This document shows, piece by piece, positions 1 through 9,343 of a stretch of DNA of 64,000 nucleotides; within the stretch, counting starts at the first letter, position 1, and every line of letters starts with the position of its first letter. The DNA comes from Rotaria sordida (lineage: Eukaryota > Rotifera > Eurotatoria > Philodinida > Philodinidae): NCBI GenBank assembly GCA_905250125.1, contig CAJNOL010001216.1, positions 1 to 64,000 of the forward strand. Reading direction: 5' to 3'. The notes beneath the pieces were generated by a model. The model worked only from the letters and a program-made list of their open reading frames with translations. It was not told where the DNA came from and ran no database searches. A program made the position numbers and the translations under genes.

Positions 1-165
1 CTTTTCATATTATAAAAAGAACTAATGCATTGCTTAGATTGTGTAAGAAAAATTTACATTAACTTTCCCGACCAAATTTTGAAACAATCTGTAGAAAATT
101 GATTCGCAAAGTAAGACTATTTCTACATGCCGAAGCCATCTTATCAATCATGAAAACCATTAAAT

Positions 166-204
166 AGGGTGTGGGTGTGGGGTAAAGTTTTTCATCTACA
201 CCCT
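166..204. repeat. Telomere-like hairpin H1
   Basis: Shortest complete member of the hairpin family: it opens with AGGGTGTGGGTGTGGGG, has a spacer of about 12 bases, and closes with CTACACCCT. It lies 47 bp beyond the stop codon of the F-box fragment at 252-603 (minus strand). Confidence 0.7.
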
Positions 205-251
205 GCTTGAAAATCGAGTAGAATGTTTTCTTTTTTTGTATTAGATTCTCA

Positions 252-603
252 TTAATTGAAAATAATTTCATTATCATTCTCTCTAACCTGCATAATCATG
301 TCGAGACATTCATTTTCATGTTCGTTACCATGGACAATACAAAGTGATTTAAGATTTGGAAATCTATGAATAGGAACAATAACATGTTCAATTTGAAGTG
401 AGATGACTTGATCAGGAGAATAATTATCATGAAAAAAGGATATTTGACGATCAAGATACAAATGAAGTTGTTGGCGTCGATCGAATATACACAAATTGAT
501 CATGGGAGTAAGATTGAAGAAGTATTGTAGAATTTCTTTCGTATTGAAATATTCGAATAGATCGAGAATTAGTTCACTTGAAAGGCACTCAAATGTTGAA
601 TGA
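252..603 (-). pseudogene. F-box protein, N-terminal fragment
   Basis: The minus-strand reading from about 603 gives an F-box-like stretch (LSSELILDLFEYF, then a hydrophobic run through LTPMINLCIF) and continues in frame to a stop at 252 as an LRR-like region (FPNLKSLCIVHGNE). Large F-box/LRR proteins of about 590 residues are common in bdelloids, and a near-full-length one lies at 34882-36641. Here only about 110 residues survive and no good start codon is visible upstream, so this is probably a truncated copy. It ends beside hairpin H1. The F-box call rests on motif shape only. Confidence 0.45.
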
Positions 604-1748
604 CGACCTTTAGTATAGAAATTCAGATGATGTGTTAATGTTTAGATAGACAGAAAAAAGTCTTACTTTGTTTTTCAGTGATCTTGAATAGTTTTGAAGG
701 GTAATGATCAATACTGTCTTCCATGATTTTTAAAAATAAGAATGAAACAAATTTAGGTATTCGAAGAAAAATGTTTCGTCGATAAAGAGAAAGAGCATTT
801 TATTTCGCCATTATATATTCATTCGATGAATTTGAACAATAGACAGATGCAGACGAATAGAAACGAATATTTCTTCCTTCTCCGTAGTGGACAACAAACA
901 CAAGTGTAGCACAAGGAAGGAAAAGTGGTTATGATCGTTTATTTGCATAAATGTGATTGGATTCACATGAGAAAGAAGATCAGAGTAAACAATTCGAACA
1001 CTTCAGCCGGCAAGATATGATGCCTGTTAAAACATACATGTTGGATAAGGCAATGATTCTGATTATGTTTTGATTTACTCATGCTTTTAGTCATGCCTTT
1101 AAGATCTTTTTCTCTTTTTACGACTCAAACAGCAATGGCACTTTCTGACGAAATGGAAGACACTCAATATTCCATTAAATGCAACTAAAAGCATGAGCAA
1201 ATCAAAACATATTCAGAATCATTGTCTGATCTAACATCTGCTGCATCAAACACTTTACCTGCGTTCACATCATTTTCATTTATATGCAAACAGTGCAGTT
1301 TTGAACTACCCTTAGTACATTGTGAGCGCTAGATTTATATCAATTGTGGTCTGAAATATGGCGAGATTGAAATTAAAATTGATTCAGACATTAAAACATG
1401 TAGTATAAAAAAAAATGATAAAATAAACATGGTAGGAAAAGTTGATCATTCTTAACAAACCAGTCTGATTGTGTTTTTATAAAACTACAGATACCATTAG
1501 AACTAAGTGAAATATGCAGTTTTATAGAGAATCAAATGAGGAATCTTTTGCTAAAAGAAAATATTCTTTTCCATCTTGACACATAGGTGAGATATATACA
1601 AAATATCGATAGATGCTTTAATTATGGTCTACTCGTTACTTTTTAAAGGAAGGAGAGGAAAGTGAAAGTACACTGCTACTAACATTAAATTACAAAGCAG
1701 CTCTATTGAAATATAAGGTCATAAAAAAAAGCAGTAATATATTTTTAT
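604..1748. other. Intergenic DNA with inverted repeats
   Basis: No convincing gene. About 1033-1090 and 1185-1232 are inverted copies of one sequence containing GGCAATGATTCTG. The stretch from about 1207 to 1600 recurs in reverse complement at about 14495-14886, next to the first assembly gap. Confidence 0.6.
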
Positions 1749-2209
1749 TTACGAAGCATTTATTTCACTTCCTAATACAGAAAATGAGCGAGATCAGGTA
1801 TAACTTTCTCATTTATTCTACATAATAATCTACAGAAGGCGGATTCATGTACTAATATTTTCGGTGACGAATAGAGGTGGCTAAAAAATAATGAGTGACA
1901 ATAGCAGTGGTTTCATGATGTGCAATGCAAGTCAGTTCAATAATTATCTGCGTTATTCAATGCCAGCTTCAGCGTCAATTGATATACTTCGACAAGAATC
2001 ATCGAAATGGAAGTTAGTATTGGAAATAATCTATATGAGTGTAGCTTCAATACAATTTACAACTTCTATCATTCTGAATTTACTAATGATCGAAACTTTG
2101 CTTCAAAAGAAAATTCGAATTACATCATGTGGAATCTATCTGTTACTTTTTTCTCTTACAAGTTTACTTGAAATGAGCGTTTTTTATCTACGAGTTATTG
2201 TCACATTGT

Positions 2210-2217
2210 ATTTTAAC
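2210..2217 (+). repeat. Target-site duplication, left copy (ATTTTAAC)
   Basis: ATTTTAAC directly precedes the left inverted repeat of the hAT-like element and recurs at 3660-3667. The intact paralogue has it once. Confidence 0.9.
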
Positions 2218-2234
2218 CAAGGGGGAAACAGCGG

Positions 2235-2745
2235 ACTTCAAGACTTCAAGACTTCAAAAGACTTCAACAGACTTCAACCGCAGTGACTTCATATTTTCAC
2301 AAGACTTCAAAAGAGTTCTAAAGAGTTCTGAAGACTTCATAGGACTCCAAATGACTTCACAAGACTTTATAAGACTTCGTATGACTTCATAAGACTTCAT
2401 GAGACTTCATGGGACTTCAAAAGACTTCGTTAGACTTCACAGACTTCGTGAGACTTCACGGACTTCATTAGACTTCACGGATTTCATGAGACTACAGAGA
2501 CTTTGTAGGACTTCTTGAGACTTTATAAGACTTCATCAGACTTCACAAGACTTCATAAAACTTCAAGAGACTTCATGAGATTTCAAGAGACTTCAAGAGA
2601 CTTCATGAGACTTCATGAGACTTCATGAGACTTCATTAGAATTCAAGAGACTTCAAGAGACTTCATGAGGCTTTATGAGACTTCATTAGACTTCATGAGA
2701 CTTCACTAGACTTCATGAGACTTCACAAGACTTCACAGGTCTTCA
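2235..2745 (+). repeat. 10-bp minisatellite, left array
   Basis: About 50 imperfect copies of GAGACTTCAT and variants (GAGACTTCAA, AAGACTTCAT). They occupy the left third of the hAT-like element. Confidence 0.9.
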
Positions 2746-3374
2746 AGAGGCAGATTCCATGCGTATCGAAAAACCTTATAGAAATTACATGAAATTTCTA
2801 TAACATGCAAAAAACAAAACTTATCATATAGAGATTACAAAAGTGTTTCTTGTTTCTGAGAATTGTTTCTCGCAGTATATCCATATCTAGAAGAAAGATG
2901 TGACAATGACACAAAGCGTTGATGAAATTAAAACAGAGAAAATAAACTTTACTGGTATGCGTATGTTTGATTCGATTAATCCAGCATTGGAAAACTCCTA
3001 TTTTCAGGTGCAAATAAATAACAAGACTAAATTTATACACAAGCAAACGACTTGTTGGTTATTGACCGACGAAGCTAGCCGTTTATCGGCTGATAGATTA
3101 TCACGAGTGATAGAAATAAACAAAAAGGAATAAAATTCTTCATAAGATTGACATCGAATAAATGAAACATTTCTTATAAAAATAAACCACTTCATTCACA
3201 AAGCATTCAGTTCTTAACTATCATGTTTTCTAAGATCCAACAAACTTGAATTTTTTTCCAGTACCTTGACAAACAAACAATAAAAAGTTCACCTTTCTGC
3301 TAAAATAAGACCGTCGAAAACAAGACAATTTCATTGCTTTTTTATGAATTTTCATGCACTAAGTGTATTTCAAA

Positions 3375-3630
3375 ACTTCCATGAGACTTCATTAGACTTC
3401 AAAAGACTTCAAGAGACTTCAAGAGACTTCAAGAGACTTCATGAGACTTCATAAGACTTCATGAGACTTCATCAGACTTCATGAGACTTCATTAGACTTC
3501 ATGAGACTTCGTGAGACTTCATTAGACTTCATGAGACTTCATTAGACTTCATGAGACTTCATGAGACTTTATAAGACTTTATGAGACTTCAGAAGACTTC
3601 GAAGGACTTTCAAGATTTCATGGGACTTCA
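3375..3630 (+). repeat. 10-bp minisatellite, right array
   Basis: About 25 copies of the same GAGACTTCAT-type unit in the same orientation as the left array. The element therefore has direct, not inverted, subterminal arrays. Confidence 0.9.
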
Positions 3631-3659
3631 CGACTGAAGTCTCTGCTGTTTCCCCCTTG

Positions 3660-3667
3660 ATTTTAAC
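3660..3667 (+). repeat. Target-site duplication, right copy (ATTTTAAC)
   Basis: Second copy of the 8-bp duplication. The receptor sequence continues immediately after it. Confidence 0.9.
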
Positions 3668-3924
3668 CAAGAATTAGATAGAAATAGTTTAGTTCATTGT
3701 CGTTTAAGTTCGATGATTTTGAATTGGGCACAAATTCTATGTTTATGGAGTGGTGCATTTGTGTCAATTGAGCGTGTGTTAATTCAATGTTTTGGTTTTA
3801 GTATCTTTCGTTCACGAAAATGCTCCATAATAAGTTCGATATTGCTAGTAACCATTACTATATTATTATCTACAACATGGTTTTTTGGTACGCAAAGCGT
3901 AATACATCCGATCGTTCCAACAAT

Positions 3925-4486
3925 CCCTAGTGAATGTACTCATCAAGAGAATACTCAAAAATTAGATATGATCACTCTACGTATTGACGTTGAGCTTTCA
4001 GTGCGAGCTTTGCAGCAAACAATAAGCCATATAATGAAGATCGAGTAGCTGTGTGATGTATATGATTATCTCTTTTGGTATTCGATAAATATTTATACTC
4101 AGTAAATGTCCAAAGTACTCATTTGAGTAAGATGAGTACTCATGCTGTGAATTCATTATTGTGGTGAGCGCACGTTCTTTAGAATGAAATGTAATACTTT
4201 GATAAAAATATTGAGTTTATTAGAAAACTAAACTCAAACAAACCACCTGAAACCAAAATAAAAAATTCCCAGCATGAGTACTCATCTTACTAAAATGCGT
4301 ACTTTGAACATTTACTGAGTATAAATATTTATCGAATACCAAAACAGATAATCGTATACATCACACAGCTACTCGATCTTCATTATATTGCTTATTGTTT
4401 GCTGCAAAGTTCGCGCTGAAAGCTCAATGTAAATACGTAGAGTGAGTATTGCACGAGTATTCTCTTGATGAGTACATTCACTAGGG
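3925..4486. mobile_element. Foldback element with CCCTAG ends
   Basis: Arms 3925-4147 and 4270-4486 are long inverted copies of each other, beginning CCCTAGTGAATGTACTC and ending in its complement, around a loop of about 120 bp. No transposase is visible and no clear target duplication could be read. It marks the exact point where the receptor pseudogene stops matching its paralogue. Confidence 0.85.
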
Positions 4487-5512
4487 TTGTCAACTAATCG
4501 TTTAGATTATCGGCTATGTTTCTTTTCGTAATATAATATCTGTTTACCTTTTGGTAAAGGATCATGATTCTTTTTAAACATTAAATAAGATTTTTCATTA
4601 TGCTGAATTTTCAAGTCTATTTCCAAATGATTATTACTAAACGAGTTGAGATGAACTATTCTTTATGATACTATCTATTTATTCGTACATGATGATTCTT
4701 CATAGGTGTTAATCTCTTACAATAAGAAAAACATGCTGCATCATCAACACATGTATACCATATCCAACTCATGAAGAAAAATTTCAAACCGTATTCTTTT
4801 CTCTTTCTTTTTTTTGCCATCAATAGGGTAGCAAACAAGACGTTGTCATTGACTAAAGTAATTCGAAGGTTATTTTCGTTAGTTCTGCTATCAATAATAA
4901 AAATAGAGATAGACAAGAAAGTGTATATAGTTTTTTTTTGTGTATTCCGTATGTGTATGTTTACTATTATATGTACATCTTGTCTGAAGGACAATATCGT
5001 TGGCAACGTATCAGCAAAGAATGCACAGACCGCATCAAAAAAAGTATTTCACCATAGCTAGAATTCATGAAATAATAAATGATATTCGTTTACCAGAAAT
5101 TTGTTTGGTTGTGAAACAATTTGTGACATGCAAATATTTTCATCACTCATTTATTTTTGAATCAAAATGACAGAACTATACACATAACCACTTGAAACAT
5201 TGAAGACACAATGAAATTGTCTGCCTTCATATGTCTATGGCAAATGAAGACAAGGATGTAGGTGAAAATAAGAGACACACTCACATTCATACCCTCTCCA
5301 AGTATTCACTAGTATTACAAAAATTTCTCTCAAACTAATGCCAATAGTCCGTAACACTGTACTTGCTCACACAAATAAGCAAAAAAAACATTAAACTAAA
5401 AATTATTTTATTTAAACTAAACAAATGTATGGGTATGCCAATAAAAGCTCTACCTACAAGTGAAACTAGCTCTACTACTATGTGGTCCTCTTTGTAATTG
5501 TAAATTCGGCAG
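4487..5512. other. Intergenic, nothing recognised
   Basis: AT-rich. Overlapping short ORFs on both strands near 4671-5061 lack codon character or family resemblance. Confidence 0.5.
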
Positions 5513-6574
5513 TTAATATTCTCCTGCGAAAACATTTTTCGTGTATGTTTTTGGAGGTTCCGGTGTATATCGTTCAAGTTTCACTTGATTTCCATTCGAT
5601 GTCATAACCAATTGTTGTCCTTGTAACTCAATACCTGTTATACCATTGATCAGTTTACTGATCACATCTTCCTTTCGCATTGATTCTTGATCTCCTCCCA
5701 TCAGTGTTTGCATACCACCGTGACTTTTCCATTGATTTGTGGACGAATCATGAGTAAGATTGTTAGTCATAGAGTTTATAACACGAGTCGAAAGAGAGTA
5801 GATATTATCATCGGTTCCATCTTTTTTAAATAGATGAAAATTATAGCCAGTACAGTCACTATGTTGCGGGTAGTCAACTAGTTTCCAGTGACCTTCAATA
5901 CCATCGAAGTGTTCTTCTTGTCGATTGAGCGAGGTTGGAATTTGTTTTGAATGAACAATTGTAGCTTCACCATTTGTACTGAAGCTAACGACTAGATCAA
6001 GAACAGAGATTCAAAACTAAATTAAATATTTAATAAAAAGGACATAAATAATCACCTGGAAACAAAGGTTTGGGGAATGGAGCTTGTACATGGAATGCCA
6101 AGCCTAATGGTCGTTCATTGAGAAACAAATGCACTTTCATATCACTGTCAGTCAGATTGAGCAAAATGCCAATATTATCACCTCGTTTAATACGATCACC
6201 AAATGACCCAACCAAGAGAGCACTACCGTCAGCTAAGTTACCTAAAAGTAGCGAGAACTTAAGCAGTAATACTTTGAGCTTGAGATTTTTGGATTTGAAT
6301 GAAGATTCATTAACTCACCATTATATTCTATTGCCTTTATGGCATAACCAGCTTTGAAATGATCCTGTGTAGTTAGACCAACACTAACGCTGCCCTGTTC
6401 ATCTAATTGTATAAATTCAATTTGCCAATAATATAATCCCGAATTCTCAGCTGGATCTTTCCAAAGGACGTTGATTGGACTGCCATAGAAACCTTCTTTC
6501 TGACAAGCAACGGTATTACCTTGAATGCTAATGGCTGAAGATGCATCATCGCTTGGTTCGATTATCCACGACAT
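5513..6574 (-). CDS. SPRY-domain protein, three exons
   Basis: Exons 6574-6319, 6241-6056 and 5991-5513 join in frame through GT-AG introns (donors GTGAGT and GTGATT) to give 306 residues. Residues 1 to about 150 form a SPRY/B30.2 beta-sandwich, with the family's order of features: LYYWQIEF, then VSVGLTTQDHF, a G-D-N-I-G-ILLN strand, and VHLFLNERPLG. SPRY domains bind protein partners. The remaining part (GHWKLVDYPQHSDCTGYNF onward, ending in KLERYTPEPPKTY) resembles a small lipocalin- or META-like beta barrel, but I am not sure of that. There is no signal peptide or membrane segment, so it is probably cytosolic. The 77-bp and 64-bp introns are typical of compact rotifer genes. The function is unknown beyond a likely binding role. 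Confidence 0.82.
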
Positions 6575-9156
6575 GTCGTTTGTTTCAAAGAGTGCTTGAG
6601 ATTATAACAATCTAAAATTGAATTTGGAAACAGAATAGAAAAATACGACATATCTGCTCCATGAAATGATTATTTTTTTTTACGTGTTTAGTCTCTTCTC
6701 ACAAAAAAGAAACTGTCGCTCAACTAGAAAATGTTTTCATTCACACATTTTCTCGTCTCGATTATTCACACATTAATTGACAAAATAATTTATTTTTAAT
6801 ATTCAAAAAAAAAGTAAAAGCAAAAAATACATCAAACAAGTAAATAGCGTTAAATGATATAGTATAATGAAACATTCGCATACATTTTTTTGATATTGAC
6901 GAATGAATAAATAGATCGAAAGACATCACAATTTTCTATTGCTACATTTTTGTTGCACTATATAAATACGTACTTGTTCCCCTTTCTTTTTTATGTCTCC
7001 TTATCATTCTTGCTGTACATTTTCTATATTTACATACAAATAATCAACGAAAGGCACATGAAAAAGCTATTCTTATTCATTTTTAGTTCTTTTTCATAGC
7101 ATACAGAACAGAAAAGAAAAGGAAGGGGTAGAACAAGGCACAAATAAAAATAACAATTTATTTATACACGAGAATCAACACTTATCTATAGTGATTCATA
7201 GTTTTGCTTCAATCGAGCAATAGTTGCATATATGATTTGATTCAAATATATCACAGTATGAAAGCGTCATCTATTATGATGCTACTCAGTCTTCTCTCAT
7301 TTTATAAAATTATTTACTCTTTTCATTGCTGTTGATTTAATCGTAAACACTTTCGTATTTATGGTTTTCGAAATTAGAATGTCATACATTCTTTTTTTCT
7401 TTCAATTCTCATGTTTCCAAAACAATTTATGAATGATACCTGTCAATGAATCTAGTCCGACATCAACCTATATCGTTATCATCAAATGAATTTCATTAGT
7501 ATTGTGATCATTCAGAGATGATCGCCATCTTGGCTTAACTAAACGCTGACTAAGTAGATTGTTTCATTCTTATTATTGATCAAGTATCTAGGAATTAAAA
7601 CCAAGTATGTGCGAGTTATCGTACGAATATTTATCGACCTTCATGAAATAGATCATATTTCATACTCATCGTTTGTTAGTATGTACTAACCAAAAGGAAA
7701 ATAAGAATGAAATCTCCACTGTAAGTTACTACTGACAACTGGTTGACGCAAAAAAAGCATTATCGACAAAGATTGATCAAAATAGTTACAGTTGAAAGTC
7801 GACCGATAGAGCGAACTCGCCGAAAAATTTGATTTAGAAGATCGTTGTGATAAATACACGAATGAAATTTCCTTGAAAACTATTGCATCGACGAATTGAT
7901 GATGAGCATTCGAAACAAGTGCCATTAAAACGGCCCGTTAATAAAATCATCCAACAGAAATCGATTGTATCTATCAAAGCTGAGACCAGAGACAAACGAA
8001 AAACAGATTGTAATGCCAAAGGATAAAACAAATCTATTTGAACAATCGATGGGAGGAAGCAAAGATAAGGCGAAGCGAACAAAAATTTATTGCAAAGGAT
8101 TGATTATAGACAAATTGACGATGGATAATAGATGCAGATGTCATCACAATGGTGCCTTGACGAAACCAGTCGATGGAGGTTTGTTCGATTAACTGGTATT
8201 CCAAATTTTTTCAAACTTAGTCATTGTCTGTACTGCTTGATCAATCGGTTGGAGAAAATAATCGTCCTATTTATCGACAAGCATCTTCGAAATCAAACTG
8301 TTCTCTAACCAATGCATTGTCAATGAAACTAACAAATACTATTGGCATCGTTCTCAAAAATTTTTCTTTCCAGTTTTCATTATTTTGATGTGAGGCGAAT
8401 CATTCTTGCCGCTTTTCAGCTTCTTGGACACTCGTCGAACAAGATCATGTGTTATAATTTCGAATCAATCACCCATACTGGACCAGGAAATCTTAATTTT
8501 TTCCGCTGTCTATATCACTAGTTGTATTTCTAAATTGATTTCCATCTTCAAATCCAATTGATTGATCTTTTTTCTTTCAATGCACTTTTTCTTGGTTTGA
8601 TGTGAGTTCTTTTAGAGAGTTATTTCTCTGGTAGAAGGAGAGAGATTTGAGTATGACCATAACTTAGACCAAGTAATTGAGACAATTTTTCTCGTGGATC
8701 TTATCAATTGCAACCATTTTGATACGTTCAAGATCATGAAAATAGAATTAAATACAATACCAGTAACAAATCTTCAGTACATTGTAAAATCCTTCATCAA
8801 TTATTCCATCCAATTCTCATATTCATTTCCTGACGGGTTTCAGAATTAAAAAGTGTGATTGATCAGATCACTTGTAATACGAGCATATCGAATATGCTCA
8901 ACAGATTGGTTGCTCAATAAAGAACTTGATCATTTGAGGAATGTATTACACAATAATGGTCGACGAACACATGAAAAAACAAAATCACATTGGTTCTAAC
9001 CTATGTCGGACATGAATTATTCATATTTTCTCGAAACAAAATATTGTTGAAAAGTGAAATTGTTCAGTGAGCAGCGCGTGTTACTAAGGAATCTCTGATT
9101 CGATCTTGCAACCGCGAATATTGACAGCTCTTTCATTTATAATAAAAAACGAGATA
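6575..9156. other. Intergenic, nothing recognised
   Basis: About 2.6 kb of AT-rich DNA. Two antisense ORFs around 7834-8192 overlap each other and resemble nothing. It presumably includes the promoter of the SPRY gene. Confidence 0.45.
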
Positions 9157-9268
9157 CAGTGAGTATGGGTGCGTGTGGATGAAGTGAATATCCGCACCAA
9201 CACTCGTACATCCACATCCACACTGAGTCCCACTCACACCTATACCACACCCCGCACCCACGCCCACA
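9157..9268. repeat. Telomere-like hairpin H2 (degenerate)
   Basis: A G-rich arm (GAGTATGGGTGCGTGTGGATG) is followed by a C-rich arm of CCACAT/CACCCA-type units. It lies 75 bp 3' of the ART-TPR stop codon. Confidence 0.6.
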
Positions 9269-9343
9269 TTTGTTTTCTGTTATTACACGATAAGCAAAAG
9301 AATAATCACTTTTCAAACTTTATTACGAATTTGAAAGGTCTAT

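Larger units (their letters stand above)
2218..3659. mobile_element. Non-autonomous hAT-like element with internal minisatellite
   Basis: The 1442-bp insert is bounded by perfect 15-bp terminal inverted repeats, CAAGGGGGAAACAGC at 2218-2232 and its complement at 3645-3659. It is flanked by an 8-bp direct duplication, and the empty site exists in the paralogue at 15130. An 8-bp duplication with CA(A)GGGG-type ends fits the hAT superfamily. There is no transposase: about 2235-2745 and 3375-3630 are tandem arrays of a roughly 10-bp unit like GAGACTTCAT, and the middle (2746-3375) is unique AT-rich DNA. It must have been mobilised in trans. Confidence 0.88.
1749..3924 (+). pseudogene. 7TM receptor pseudogene, split by a hAT-like insertion
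   Basis: Near-identical duplicate of the intact receptor at 15130-16269, including about 140 bp of upstream flank (1749-1890 matches 14987-15129). The start ATG is at 1891. Coding similarity runs to 2217, is interrupted by the element at 2218-3659, and resumes at 3668 as far as about 3924. The segments cover TM1 to TM4. Joining the flanks across one copy of the 8-bp duplication would be in frame, so the insertion hit an otherwise readable copy. At 3925 a foldback element begins and the TM5-TM7 region is missing, so the gene could not be functional even if the hAT element left. Confidence 0.9.

Noticed and set aside
2198..2392. Open frame crossing the start of the minisatellite
   Set aside because: Its peptide is only the translated 10-bp repeat; it begins inside the receptor frame and ends in the insert.
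7834..8192. Overlapping ORFs on opposite strands
   Set aside because: No family resemblance, start context or splice pattern; the overlap suggests chance.
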